From: Shewanella kaireitica | Lineage (GTDB): Bacteria; Pseudomonadota; Gammaproteobacteria; Enterobacterales; Shewanellaceae | Length of the DNA: 64,000 nt | NCBI RefSeq assembly: GCF_023284045.1 | Contig: NZ_JAKIKQ010000010.1 | Span: forward strand, 1-64,000 | Direction: 5' to 3' | In this document: one piece after another, positions 45,567 to 55,519 of the stretch | Layout: each line of letters starts with the position of its first letter | Numbering within the stretch: position 1 is the first letter of the stretch | Program-made: the position numbers and the translations under genes | The notes under the pieces: model-generated | The model's input: the letters and a program-made list of their open reading frames with translations, nothing else | What the model was told of the DNA's origin: nothing | Databases searched by the model: none

Positions 45567-45911
45567 TTAACCAATACCTTTGATGAAAACCACTTCATTG
45601 CCTTTATCAACCACATCAACTTTGCCAGCTTCTATCAGTTTAGTTTCAACCACAATAGACTCTTTTCCCTCAACTTTAGGCTGCCCAGTTGCAGCATCAA
45701 TGACTATAGCAGCGCCTACAACGGCACTAAAAGCAGCCCAAGGGTTCGCATGATAGCTAGGCGCAACGACTACAGCATGACGATGATTATTAACGACAAC
45801 GGTATTGTTATTGCCACAGTACCTGCTGCCATTAACCCAGCGACATCCAGCAAAACTTGATGAACTAAAGACAATAAGTAAAACACTGCAAATAAAAATT
45901 GATTTTTTCAT
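45567..45911 (-). CDS. Small secreted protein of unknown function
   Basis: 114 residues. A signal peptide (MKKSIFICSVLLIVFSSSSF, cleaved after AFA) is followed by a short cysteine pair (GCRWVNGSRYCGN). Next come an Asn/Val/His stretch (NTVVVNNHRHAVVV), a Gly/Ala-rich hydrophobic segment and a Val/Lys-rich tail. The hydrophobic piece (AFSAVVGAAIVIDAATG) resembles glycine-zipper segments. Predicted to be periplasmic or outer-membrane associated. It is read in the same direction as the CadC-like regulator gene (143 bases downstream) and the 45984 gene upstream. Confidence 0.7.
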   Translation of the reverse strand: MKKSIFICSVLLIVFSSSSFAGCRWVNGSRYCGNNNTVVVNNHRHAVVVAPSYHANPWAAFSAVVGAAIVIDAATGQPKVEGKESIVVETKLIEAGKVDVVDKGNEVVFIKGIG

Positions 45912-45983
45912 AATGGTTCCAAAATAAAATAGGTGCAGTATTCAGAAATTTAAGTATGAATACTGCGAATACCTTGATGGCGA

Positions 45984-46448
45984 TTAAAGGCTATACTCAG
46001 TGACCTTGGCAATATACTCACTAAAACCATGATAGTATTTATCGCCTTTTAGCAGCGTTGTTGAAAAATATGTAGGATGATTAGTATCTAGATGTTTTTC
46101 AACATTATCAGTCAAGTCTTTCAATCCATTAATGCTGTATATGTAATAGGACTTAGTTTCATACAAGCCTAATTCAACAGCCTCTTTATCAGTAATTCTT
46201 TTTATAGTTGTATACTCGGACATATACTCAGTCTCTTCAGTAATATCGTCAAAAGAGTCAGATACTGTAGCGACATAAATATTATCGTTTATTTCAACCT
46301 GTTCAAGTTGGTTCATCTCTTTATTGAAAATCTTTATATCACCTTTATCATTATCAATACTTGCAGCATTAGCAGACAAAGAAGTTATAGCAACTAATAG
46401 TAATGCAGCACTTTTTAATGTAAAAGTGCGTGAGTTGATTTTTCTCAT
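45984..46448 (-). CDS. Secreted hypothetical protein
   Basis: 154 residues. The start has AGGAAACATT before the ATG, a good ribosome site. A signal peptide (SAALLLVAITSLSANA, cleaved before ASIDN) leads into an acidic mature protein with Thr/Glu/Tyr-rich stretches (SDSFDDITEETEYMSEYTTI). No cysteines, catalytic motif or known domain is seen. It is followed after 72 bases by another secreted protein gene in the same direction. The periplasmic location is well supported; the function is unknown. Confidence 0.72.
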   Translation of the reverse strand: MRKINSRTFTLKSAALLLVAITSLSANAASIDNDKGDIKIFNKEMNQLEQVEINDNIYVATVSDSFDDITEETEYMSEYTTIKRITDKEAVELGLYETKSYYIYSINGLKDLTDNVEKHLDTNHPTYFSTTLLKGDKYYHGFSEYIAKVTEYSL

Positions 46449-46800
46449 AATGTTTCCTGTTAAAGTAAGTGACTAACCAGTTGTTAGCTTGGCGACAATT
46501 CTACGCGGCTAACGTTTTAATACATCAAAGAAGCATAATGAAAAAATAAAAAAAACCAACTTTATATATCAAGCTATTGATATGTAACAGATAAAACCAA
46601 GTATACCTCAAGTAAGTTCAAGATATACAAAGCAAGATCCAACTCACAAAAACAGCATAAAACCGAGTCAATATATCTTTTATGAAACCGTTATTTTTTA
46701 CTGATTTCTTTATTCTTCAATGCCATTAATCTAGCGCCAAGTTATGAGTTCTGACAATGAACAGAATCATTATAAACACCTTTATATAAGCGAGAACATA
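46449..46800. other. Divergent intergenic region
   Basis: About 350 AT-rich bases between divergent genes, with promoters expected for both. The reading frame open from 46744 is only an upstream extension of the adaptor gene. No other feature was recognised. Confidence 0.45.
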
Positions 46801-47964
46801 ATGTCTAAGAAAGCTACCCTCATCGCCGCAACATCAATGGTAACTATTGTTGTAGTTGTATTTGGTTTTAACTCATTCAAGCAAAATATGATTAAAACTA
46901 AACTTACAGCATATAAGCCAGCTCCAGCAGCGGTAACGTCTACTATTGTTAATAACAGCAACTGGAAAGAAACAATTAGTGCAGTTGGCCATATATCAGC
47001 TGATCAACAAGTTAATATTACGCCGCAACTATCAGGACAGGTTCGCAGTATATCATTTAAGTCTGGTGATATTGTGGAACAGGGTAGCATGCTCGTTCAA
47101 TTAGATGACCGATTACTCCAAGCTAATAAAAAAACTAGCGTGGCTAATTTAAAACTTTCACAAATTGAATATCAACGCCAATTAAAGCTATTGAAAACAC
47201 ACAGCACATCACAAGATTCTGTTGATACGGCTGCAGCAACATTAGCAACCAGTCAAGCTGACGTTGAATATATTAAAACTCAAATTGACTTTATGCAGGT
47301 AAAAGCACCTTTTTCAGGAAAAGTGGGCATAAGAAAGGTTAACAAGGGGGACTTTATCCAACCAGGTACCACTGTTGTTGAATTACAGAACCTGAGTGAG
47401 CAGTACATTGACTTCTCTATCCCAGAGATACAGTTAGCCAATGTCGCTTTAGCGCAAACAGTGACTTTTACAACTGATACTTACAAAGGACAAAGTTTTA
47501 TTGCCCACATTACAGCAATTCAACCCTCTGTTGATAGCCAGTCGCATAACCTGGATATTCGCGCCAAGGTGGACCAAAGCTCTACAACAAACAAAGCCTC
47601 ATTTATTTCAGGTATGTATGTAGAAGCGAAGATTGATACTGCTAACAAGTTAGCCCTTATTCCTGTGCCTAATATTGCGGTTAATTATTCGCTATATGGA
47701 GATTCTGTTTACGTTCTAAAAGCAGATTCTAAAGTCGCCAGTAAGGATAACAGCAAGTTATTTCTATATAACGTAGAACGTCGCGCAGTAACGACCGGTG
47801 AAGAAAGAGACGGTCTAGTCGGTGTTACGTCAGGACTTAAAGCCGGTGATCAGATAATCACCTCGAATACTCAGAGCTTAAAAGATGGCGCACAGGTATT
47901 GGTAAACAACACTCGTCCATTTACCCACACAGCATCAGTTACAACCAACAAAGGTGAGAAATAA
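46801..47964 (+). CDS. RND efflux periplasmic adaptor, second system
   Basis: 387 residues from the ATG at 46801, which places the membrane anchor at the N-terminus (SKKATLIAATSMVTIVVVVF). A frame extension to 46744 would put 19 hydrophilic residues in front and is less likely. Lipoyl-like halves (VNITPQLSGQVRSISFKSGD and MQVKAPFSGKVGIRKVNKGD) flank a helical hairpin, and beta-barrel and membrane-proximal domains follow. It has no lipobox, unlike the adaptor at 14666. It pairs with the permease starting four bases after its stop; no outer-membrane factor or regulator is fused or adjacent. Confidence 0.88.
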   Translation: MSKKATLIAATSMVTIVVVVFGFNSFKQNMIKTKLTAYKPAPAAVTSTIVNNSNWKETISAVGHISADQQVNITPQLSGQVRSISFKSGDIVEQGSMLVQLDDRLLQANKKTSVANLKLSQIEYQRQLKLLKTHSTSQDSVDTAAATLATSQADVEYIKTQIDFMQVKAPFSGKVGIRKVNKGDFIQPGTTVVELQNLSEQYIDFSIPEIQLANVALAQTVTFTTDTYKGQSFIAHITAIQPSVDSQSHNLDIRAKVDQSSTTNKASFISGMYVEAKIDTANKLALIPVPNIAVNYSLYGDSVYVLKADSKVASKDNSKLFLYNVERRAVTTGEERDGLVGVTSGLKAGDQIITSNTQSLKDGAQVLVNNTRPFTHTASVTTNKGEK

Positions 47965-47968
47965 TCCA

Positions 47969-50900
47969 ATGAATTTTACCGACTTATTTATTAAACGCCC
48001 AGTACTTGCAACTGTGCTAAGTCTCATGCTGTTGGTGTTAGGCCTTAAAGCTTTTGGCATGATGCAAGTGCGTCAATACCCAGAGCTAGAAACGGGTGTG
48101 ATTACCATCACCACACAATACCCTGGTGCCAGTGCATCAAGTGTACAAGGTTATGTAACTCAACCACTGCAGGCGCAAATCGCTCAGACTGCCGGTATCG
48201 ACTATATGACATCAGACAGTAGCTTAGGTAAGTCACTGATTACTGTCTATCTAAAGTTAGATTACCCGTCAGACAAAGCTCTGACAGAAATTTTGTCACT
48301 CGTGCAACAGGTTAAATACCGTTTACCAGCTGGTGTATTAGATCCGAGTATTTTGAAATCAACATCGCAATCGCCGATCTTATACCTGTCATTTTCGAGT
48401 GACACCTTAGCAACGGAGCAGATCTCTGATTATATTAGCCGTGTGGTTAAGCCAACGATATCTACAGTTAGCGGTGTGTCTAAAACTGACATTTTAGGCC
48501 AGCGTGACTTTGCAATGCGCATATGGTTAAACCCAACTAAAATGGCAGCATTTGGGATCACAGCATCTGATGTGCAAAATGCTATCAAAGGCAACAATGC
48601 AGTAAGTGCTGCAGGTAAAGTAAAAGACCAATATATTGAAGTTGATATTAATGCTCACACTGATGCAGCATCCGTTGCCGAGTTTAAAAATATCACCCTT
48701 AAAGCAAGCGATGGTCACCTCATCCATATGCAAGATGTCGCGACAGTTGAACTCGGTGCTAATACTTATGACTCTGTGGTTAACTTCAACGAAAAACCCG
48801 CTGTACTGACTGCAATAAGCAATACATCAAACTCTAACCCGCTCAACGTGGCTGCTGATGTTTACACGGTTTTGCCAAGTATTATCGATAGCTTACCTGC
48901 GGGAATGGAAGCAAATGTTGTTTATGACTCAACCAAATATATTCAAACTTCAATCGATGAAGTGGCTAAGACACTGATAGAAGCTGCACTTATTGTTGTT
49001 ATTGTTATTTTTGCCTTCTTAGGTTCTATGCGCGCAATGATGATCCCATTAGTGACCATTCCACTGTCTCTAATTGGCTCTATGTTTTTCATGCTTGCAA
49101 TGGGTTTCAGCATTAACATTTTGACCCTGTTAGCAATGGTGCTTGCTATTTCACTGGTCGTCGATGATGCGATTGTAGTGGTTGAAAACACCTTCCGCCA
49201 CTTAGAAGATGGAACCGATCCGGTAAAAGCTGCCATTATCAGTGCCCGCGAAATAGCAGGCCCGGTATTTGCGATGACCATTACTTTGGCTGCAGTTTAT
49301 GCCCCTATTGGTTTTATGGGCGGTCTAACAGGTAAATTATTTACCGAGTTTGCGTTTACCTTAGTAGGTGCCGTACTTATTTCTGGTTTCCTAGCACTGA
49401 CACTGACACCTATGATGTGTTCAAAAGTACTGTCACAAAAGACGCTTGAAGGTAAGCTCGTTAAGAAAATCGACGGCATTATCGAAATCGTCACTCAGTA
49501 CTACACCCGTATGCTGAATGTCGTCGTTGATAACAGAAAATTAGTATGGCCTTTCGCTGGCACAATATTAGTTGCGTTGGTATTTATGTTTACTCATACC
49601 GCTTCAGAACTTGCGCCACAAGAAGATCAGGGTGTAATGATCATGATGGGTAAGGGTCCAACAACAGCGAATACTGATTATCTTAATCACTTTACTCAGC
49701 CATTAACCGAAATTGTAAACTCTTATCCAGAGAAAGATATGGATATGATGGTCAACGGTTATCAGAACGACCAAACTTTCTTTGGCCTTGCGGTACTAAA
49801 AGATTGGAGTGAGCGAGACGCTTCAGCTAAAGACATCATGAACCGATTCCAAAAGGATGTTAGTACAGTTCCTGGAGTGCAAGTTTACACTTTCTCACCA
49901 CCAGACTTACCTGGTACTGCGCAAGGTTTGCCGTTCCAAATGATCTTAAAAACACCGACAGGGAGTTATGAAGACCTATACAAGTACGCCGAGAAAATGA
50001 AAGATTACGCCATAAAAAGCGGTAAGTTTCTCTATGTACAGAACGACTTAGACTTTAGCAAACCACAGGTAGAAGTCAGTATTAACCGTGATAAAGCCGC
50101 CCTAATGAATGTTGACACACAGCAAATTGGTTTAGTGTTATCACGTTACTTAAGTGAAGGCTTCGTCAACTACTTTGCATTAAATGAGCGCAGCTATCAG
50201 GTGATTACTCAAGTGCCACAAGATGACCGTCGTATTGCGAAAGATTTGAAGCAGTACTACGTAAAATCTGCAAATGGACAAATGGTAGCGTTAGCCTCGC
50301 TGGTTACCATCACTAAGAGCGTTCAACCATCAGCCGTTGATCAATTTCAGCAGCTTAATAGCGCAATGATTGAAGCTAAAATGATGCCCGGCGTGAGTAT
50401 TGGTGAAGCTTATACAGTGATGGCCGAGGCAGCTGAGCAGATATTGCCAAAGTCATACAGCACTGATGCATCTGGCCAGTTACGTCAGTTCTTAGAAGAA
50501 GGTTCGTCATTAGTAGCGACATTCTTTTTAGCGATTATCATTATTTACTTAGTATTGGCAGCACAGTTCGAAAGCTTTAGAGACCCACTAGTTGTGTTAA
50601 CCAGTGTGCCATTGTCAATTTTTGGCGCCATGTTACCGCTTTACTTTGGTCTTGATACATTGAATATTTATACCGAAGTAGGCTTGGTTACTTTGATAGG
50701 ATTGATTAGTAAACACGGTATTCTTATTGTTGAGTTTGCTAACCAACTGCAAGCTGAAAACGGTTACAGTAAACGTGAAGCCGCGGTAAAAGCTGCTGCA
50801 GTAAGACTTAGACCAGTACTAATGACAACCGCTGCAATGGTTATTGGTGTAGTACCGTTACTAGTCGCCGTAGGTGCAGGTGCACAAAGCCGTTTCGCTA

Positions 50901-51040
50901 TCGGTTTGGTGATTACAGTCGGTATGTCAATTGGTACTTTGTTTACCTTGTTCGTGTTGCCTACGGTTTATACCTTCTTAGCACAGGACCATAGACAAAC
51001 CTCAGCGGAATCGGCAAGCACTGCACCTAGCGCGGCATAA
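47969..51040 (+). CDS. RND efflux permease, second system
   Basis: 1023 residues from ATG 47969 (AAAGGTGAG lies about nine bases upstream). The first helix begins NFTDLFIKRPVLATVLSLML. The helix-4 proton-relay motif is the canonical double Asp (SLVVDDAIVVVENTF, D399-D400), unlike both tandem pumps at 15742 and 19032. Later segments GLISKHGILIVEFANQLQ and LRPVLMTTAAMVIGVVPLL complete the RND fold. It is a proton-driven multidrug-type exporter of the HAE1 kind with unknown substrates. A terminator follows. Confidence 0.92.
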   Translation: MNFTDLFIKRPVLATVLSLMLLVLGLKAFGMMQVRQYPELETGVITITTQYPGASASSVQGYVTQPLQAQIAQTAGIDYMTSDSSLGKSLITVYLKLDYPSDKALTEILSLVQQVKYRLPAGVLDPSILKSTSQSPILYLSFSSDTLATEQISDYISRVVKPTISTVSGVSKTDILGQRDFAMRIWLNPTKMAAFGITASDVQNAIKGNNAVSAAGKVKDQYIEVDINAHTDAASVAEFKNITLKASDGHLIHMQDVATVELGANTYDSVVNFNEKPAVLTAISNTSNSNPLNVAADVYTVLPSIIDSLPAGMEANVVYDSTKYIQTSIDEVAKTLIEAALIVVIVIFAFLGSMRAMMIPLVTIPLSLIGSMFFMLAMGFSINILTLLAMVLAISLVVDDAIVVVENTFRHLEDGTDPVKAAIISAREIAGPVFAMTITLAAVYAPIGFMGGLTGKLFTEFAFTLVGAVLISGFLALTLTPMMCSKVLSQKTLEGKLVKKIDGIIEIVTQYYTRMLNVVVDNRKLVWPFAGTILVALVFMFTHTASELAPQEDQGVMIMMGKGPTTANTDYLNHFTQPLTEIVNSYPEKDMDMMVNGYQNDQTFFGLAVLKDWSERDASAKDIMNRFQKDVSTVPGVQVYTFSPPDLPGTAQGLPFQMILKTPTGSYEDLYKYAEKMKDYAIKSGKFLYVQNDLDFSKPQVEVSINRDKAALMNVDTQQIGLVLSRYLSEGFVNYFALNERSYQVITQVPQDDRRIAKDLKQYYVKSANGQMVALASLVTITKSVQPSAVDQFQQLNSAMIEAKMMPGVSIGEAYTVMAEAAEQILPKSYSTDASGQLRQFLEEGSSLVATFFLAIIIIYLVLAAQFESFRDPLVVLTSVPLSIFGAMLPLYFGLDTLNIYTEVGLVTLIGLISKHGILIVEFANQLQAENGYSKREAAVKAAAVRLRPVLMTTAAMVIGVVPLLVAVGAGAQSRFAIGLVITVGMSIGTLFTLFVLPTVYTFLAQDHRQTSAESASTAPSAA

Positions 51041-51084
51041 CGCTTAGTGAAGCCTAGGGTCATTCACCTTCATTTTGCTTAATA

Positions 51085-51115
51085 AAAAAGCCTAGAGTGC
51101 TCCTCTAGGCTTTTT
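51085..51115 (+). terminator. Rho-independent terminator of the second RND operon
   Basis: AAAAAGCCTAGAG / CTCTAGGCTTTTT hairpin with a short loop, 45 bases after the stop. Confidence 0.88.
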
Positions 51116-51271
51116 GCTACTGAAAAAAGCAGATGAAATCGTTTGCGATAACCGTTACAGCCAAATCATAAATTGATTTTGACCTGTCAACCCTAAGCGA
51201 TTATGGTGTTGCTCCAATTAGAATAATAATAAATACAGGACGCCTCAGTTTTACTGAGACCGTAAAATACT

Positions 51272-52195
51272 ATGTCCATTTTTACATCCAAATCCATTTT
51301 ACTATCAGCCTCACTACTTTTGGTTTCACTGCAGTTGAGCCTTGTTTCATCTGTGCAAGCAGCAGGCTCTTTCTATGCAACTCAAGCGCTACAATCTCAA
51401 CTGCCCCAAGCATTTGCACTGCAGCCAGAAGCACATGACTTTTTAAAAGCTGCACAAACAAAAACCATTAAAGATGGCGATAAACTGGTTGAGCTTATCC
51501 TTGCTGATAAAGATTTAACCACCGCACTTTCAAAGTGGCACACGCTCTCTATCGATGAGCAAATCCCCTTTCTGCGTAAAGTGTTTGCATTAGAATATCG
51601 TTCAATGGGCATAAAGCCGCCCAAGCTAATCATTGATAACCACAGTTACCCAAATAAAATGGTCTATTTTGACTTTGATCTAACGTATTTATATCCATTA
51701 GCGACCAATGATAGCGTTAATTCAGGTGTTGTTTATCTCAACCCTGACAAATTGGCAGCTCAAGACAAATTTGCCAGCTTAGCCTTTCTTATTCATGAAA
51801 CAAGACACTCTTATCAATTTCAGCTAAGTCAACAACAGCATAGTAATGTTAAAGATAATCAACTCGCTTCAGGTTACATGGCCGCATTTAGCGCCCAAAA
51901 ATCACTCACGGGTTTTGGGTTTAGTGACTTTCTGACTCTGCTTAATGAATACGAGGCGTTTCAATACGGCAATTACGTGTTAGGTCGATTAACCCAATGG
52001 CAGTTCGATCTTATCAGTATGGGCACCTTTGCCAGTCAGTTTAATAGCGCAGGTAAACTCAAAATCGATCTATTACAGCTCGCTAATCACAACCATCGCG
52101 CTGAAACGACGACTGAAACGCTGAGCTTACTCGAGAAATATAACCAAGCAGCAAAGCAACAATACCAACTACGCCAAATAGCTAAAGCGCCATGA
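51272..52195 (+). CDS. Secreted protein with HEXXH motif, unknown function
   Basis: 307 residues. A signal peptide (about 1-31, ending SSVQAAG) leads to a helical protein. Residues 175-179 are HETRH in LAFLIHETRHSYQFQLS, an HEXXH zinc-site signature, with acidic NEYEAF about 50 residues later (Glu226/Glu228) as a possible third ligand. The peptidase role is an inference from this motif alone. No cysteine or known domain name comes to mind. Its stop overlaps the start of the EamA transporter by four bases, so the two genes are coupled, which does not suggest a shared pathway by itself. Confidence 0.72.
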   Translation: MSIFTSKSILLSASLLLVSLQLSLVSSVQAAGSFYATQALQSQLPQAFALQPEAHDFLKAAQTKTIKDGDKLVELILADKDLTTALSKWHTLSIDEQIPFLRKVFALEYRSMGIKPPKLIIDNHSYPNKMVYFDFDLTYLYPLATNDSVNSGVVYLNPDKLAAQDKFASLAFLIHETRHSYQFQLSQQQHSNVKDNQLASGYMAAFSAQKSLTGFGFSDFLTLLNEYEAFQYGNYVLGRLTQWQFDLISMGTFASQFNSAGKLKIDLLQLANHNHRAETTTETLSLLEKYNQAAKQQYQLRQIAKAP

Positions 52196-53097
52196 ATAGC
52201 CAGCAACCGCTCGGGTTTATGCTTCTTGCTGTTTTATCAGCAGTGTTAATGGCGACTATTGGCGTGTTCGCTCGCTATACAGCCCTGCCGGCTGAACATA
52301 TCACCTTCTATCGATTGGTCATTGGCGCTGCATGTATGCTGGTGTTTATGCTAATAAGTGGTAAAGCTAAGCAAGTAAGACATAAACCCAGTAAACGCAC
52401 AGTCATAAACGGAATAATGCTTGCGGGTTTTATGGTGTTCTACGTACAAGCCATCAGTTATATCAATATGGCTAATGCCGTCATGCTTATCTACCTTGCG
52501 CCATTAACCACCGCGGCCTTTGCTCACTTTGTTTATAAAGAAAGACTCAATAGCGCAAACTGCGTCCTGATTATACTCGCGCTAATTGGCTTTGGGCTGA
52601 TGTTGCCGAGTAGCCTCAACAGCCAAAATCAGCAACAAGCTCTAGGCTACTTCTATGCAACGCTAGCAATGCTTAGCTACAGCGGTTTCATGCTCATCAA
52701 TCGCAAACCGAGCCTATCAACACCCTACCAAAGCACTTTAGTACAACTTAGCGTTGGCGCGGTTTGTCTACTGCCATTTGTATTACAAGTCCCCATTATG
52801 CCGTCTGTAGTCCAATGGGGGTGGTTGGTGGCCATTGGAATATTACCTGGTTTTTTAGCCATACTGTTTGCAGTCAAAGCACTGCGAGCATTACCCGCTA
52901 TATCATTTGGTACCCTCGCTTACTTTGAACCCGTAGCGGTAGTGATTTTCGCTTGGAGTCTATTTGGTGAATCACTTAATGTCATTCAACTTATTGGCGC
53001 ATCGATGATTATACTAGCAGGCATCACCCAAGGAATTGTGATGCAAAAGTTACAGCAAAATAAATTAATAAAGTCAGAGCAAAACACTCCTGTATAG
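52192..53097 (+). CDS. EamA/DMT-family transporter
   Basis: 301 residues with ten hydrophobic segments in two EamA repeats. The first repeat opens with LAVLSAVLMATIGVFARYTA and carries AISYINMANAVMLIYLAPLT. The second has AVKALRALPAISFGTLAYFE and PVAVVIFAWSLFGESLNVIQ. It is typical of drug/metabolite exporters of the inner membrane. The substrate is unknown. Its ATG overlaps the stop of the HEXXH protein gene. Confidence 0.9.
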   Translation: MNSQQPLGFMLLAVLSAVLMATIGVFARYTALPAEHITFYRLVIGAACMLVFMLISGKAKQVRHKPSKRTVINGIMLAGFMVFYVQAISYINMANAVMLIYLAPLTTAAFAHFVYKERLNSANCVLIILALIGFGLMLPSSLNSQNQQQALGYFYATLAMLSYSGFMLINRKPSLSTPYQSTLVQLSVGAVCLLPFVLQVPIMPSVVQWGWLVAIGILPGFLAILFAVKALRALPAISFGTLAYFEPVAVVIFAWSLFGESLNVIQLIGASMIILAGITQGIVMQKLQQNKLIKSEQNTPV

Positions 53098-53169
53098 AAG
53101 TTTTTGGACTAGATTTAAACGAGGGTTTTTAAATTTGTCAGCTGCAACCACTGCAAGAATGGGAGGGAT

Positions 53170-53595
53170 ATGCGCCAGATCACCGTCGATTGGTTTAGGC
53201 TATTTCGCTACTCATTACTGTTCATCGCCTTTAGTCTGATTGTGACATTCTTTATGCTGATCTACTTTTCAGCTAACCTTGAGGAAGCCTGGCATAAAGG
53301 GCTAATGCTTACATTTAAAGAGTTAGAAATATCTTTGGAGTTAAGCTTAACACTGTTCATCTATATCAGTTTTCCAGTGCTTCTATTTCGGTTCATGTAT
53401 TATTTTTCGAAAATGCTCTATCGTGGCAGGCAGGAAGGGGTAGCAATTATTACTTATAAAACCCTATTTAATCCGTTTAACTTTCTGTTATTTCCCAGCT
53501 TACTTAACCCTCAAGGACTGCTATATCGACGACGCTGTATTTTGGCACTGCTACTTCTGGTGCTCATCTACTTGGTGATAATCTTAATCACTTAA
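53170..53595 (+). CDS. Small membrane protein of unknown function
   Basis: 141 residues with three predicted membrane segments (about 12-35, 55-80 and 120-140) joined by short basic loops (RGRQEGV, YRRRC). A GGGAGG stretch lies just before the ATG. It lies 72 bases after the transporter gene and may be part of the same transcript. The last eight bases overlap the convergent helicase gene. No family recognised. Confidence 0.65.
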   Translation: MRQITVDWFRLFRYSLLFIAFSLIVTFFMLIYFSANLEEAWHKGLMLTFKELEISLELSLTLFIYISFPVLLFRFMYYFSKMLYRGRQEGVAIITYKTLFNPFNFLLFPSLLNPQGLLYRRRCILALLLLVLIYLVIILIT

Positions 53596-55519
53596 CCTGC
53601 TGCAGAAATTTAACCGCATTATTCAATTCTCGTGTTCTTGCCATTGGTGGCAACGAATTTAAAAATGCTTGGCCGTAGGGACGGTTAACTATTCTATTGT
53701 CACATAAGATAAGTACCCCTTTGTCTTTCTCATCGCGAATTAAGCGCCCTACTCCCTGATTGAGTGAGATAACCGCCTGTGGCAGTGAGATCTCAGTAAA
53801 TGGATCTTTTCCCTCTCTGGCGATACTCTCGCTACGTGCGCGATAAAGATTATCCTCAGGTGAAACAAACGGCAGCTTATCTATGATTACGCAGCTAAGC
53901 AGCTTTCCTCGCACGTCTACCCCCTCCCAAAATGCCCCAGTCCCTAGCAGTACTGCATTGCCCAATTGGCGGTATTTTTTCAGTAAGCTTTGCTTGTTAG
54001 CTTGACCTTGGACTAACAACGGATATGAAACTCGACGCTGCAGAGCAACTGCGACTTGGTTCAACATTCGATGGCTAGTGAATAGAATAAAAGTTCGTCC
54101 CTGAGCCGCTTCAACCGCTTGCACACAAACATCAACAAACTGCGGTAATATCGCACTGTGATTACTGACGCTAGCCAAATGGCGTGGCACACAAAACAGG
54201 GCATTGTTGGCATAGTCAAAAGGGCTTTGTAGCAATAGCTGTTTGCAGTTACCTATTCCCAGCTGTTTAGTGAACAGACTCAGATCTTGATTTATCTGCA
54301 GCGTAGCCGAAGTGAAAATCCACGCTACTTTTTCGTCAAATAGCTTTTTACACTCTTTAGCGACATCAATTGGCGCAATCCTTAACATCAAGTAACGATG
54401 TCCATAGTCAATACTATAGGCAGCTTGATTGTTCTCACACAGAAAAAACAGTTCAAGTTTAGCCGTTTGAGTGTCTAACTTTTCGAGTGCATCATCTAAA
54501 TTATCGCTGCGACCTACATGCCCCTGTAATACGCTTTTCAGCGTGGTTAACTCTTTTAGCAAAGACCAAGATAGTGCTGATAGCGCTTTGTTACTCAACA
54601 TTCTTCGCCAATCAGTATCACCCGTGTCGAAAAGTGCTTGCTGCCAATCGTTGAGCAAGGTTAAGCACCGGGCGCTTAGCAGTTCTATCTGCTTGGCGTC
54701 GCGAAGTTCTGTGCGATATATATCAGCAAATTGTTGCAGTAAATCCGCAATCACTCTGGTTGAGCATTGCTGACCAAAGTAGGTCACAGCAATATCTGGC
54801 AGCAGATGAGCCTCATCAAAAATGACCACATCCGGATCGGGCAACAACTCCGCAAAGCCTGTCTCTTTAATGATTTTATCAGCCAGAAATAAGTGGTGAT
54901 TCACCACGATAATCTGAGCGTCCATGGCTCGATTACGCGCTTTTCTAGTAAAACAAATATCGTAGTGTTCACAGCGTTGGCCTATGCAGGTTTCCTTAGC
55001 ACTACTTATTAAAGGCAGCGCCTGCGAGCTTTCTGATACCGCAGTTAGACCACCAAGATCGCCATCGGTTGTTTGACCCGCCCACTGATTAATCCTCAAT
55101 AGATCGTCAAGAATTTGCGTGTCCATTGAACTGGCGCCCGACAGCTCTTTTTCCATTAAATGTTGACAGAGGTAGTTATTGCGACCTTTCAATAAAGCCA
55201 CTTTAGGTGACAATCCTAGCATTAACAGTAATGCGGGTAGGTCTTTGTAGAACAGCTGCTCTTGCAGGTTCTTACTGCCGGTACTGACAATAATTTGCTT
55301 ATGACTAAGTAGCGCAGGAATAAGATAAGCAAAGGTTTTACCCACGCCAGTGCCCGCCTCAACTACAAGGTTTTGACTAGTGGATATCGAGTGACTAACC
55401 GCTTCTGCCATTTGCTGCTGTACTAAACGCAGACTAAAGCCTTTAATTGCTTTAGCCAATGCACCATCAGCTGAAAATGCGTCTAAAACCTGCTGTGTTA
55501 ATCTCTCGTTCAAAAGCAA
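53588..55519 (-). CDS. yoaA: ATP-dependent DNA helicase YoaA (DinG/XPD-like)
   Basis: 643 residues of superfamily 2. Walker A is EAGTGVGKTFAYLIPA (about 53-68), the Walker B/DEAH box is VIFDEAHLLPD, and the later motif is QGVGRLIRDEKDKGVLIL. Four cysteines between motifs Ia and II (NYLCQH, then ETCIGQRCEHYDIC) are placed to bind the Fe-S cluster of XPD/DinG relatives. YoaA unwinds damaged or blocked DNA 5'-3' and works with the HolC clamp-loader subunit in E. coli. It is divergent from the his operon and overlaps the small membrane-protein gene at its 3' end. Confidence 0.93.
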   Translation of the reverse strand: MLLNERLTQQVLDAFSADGALAKAIKGFSLRLVQQQMAEAVSHSISTSQNLVVEAGTGVGKTFAYLIPALLSHKQIIVSTGSKNLQEQLFYKDLPALLLMLGLSPKVALLKGRNNYLCQHLMEKELSGASSMDTQILDDLLRINQWAGQTTDGDLGGLTAVSESSQALPLISSAKETCIGQRCEHYDICFTRKARNRAMDAQIIVVNHHLFLADKIIKETGFAELLPDPDVVIFDEAHLLPDIAVTYFGQQCSTRVIADLLQQFADIYRTELRDAKQIELLSARCLTLLNDWQQALFDTGDTDWRRMLSNKALSALSWSLLKELTTLKSVLQGHVGRSDNLDDALEKLDTQTAKLELFFLCENNQAAYSIDYGHRYLMLRIAPIDVAKECKKLFDEKVAWIFTSATLQINQDLSLFTKQLGIGNCKQLLLQSPFDYANNALFCVPRHLASVSNHSAILPQFVDVCVQAVEAAQGRTFILFTSHRMLNQVAVALQRRVSYPLLVQGQANKQSLLKKYRQLGNAVLLGTGAFWEGVDVRGKLLSCVIIDKLPFVSPEDNLYRARSESIAREGKDPFTEISLPQAVISLNQGVGRLIRDEKDKGVLILCDNRIVNRPYGQAFLNSLPPMARTRELNNAVKFLQQVK

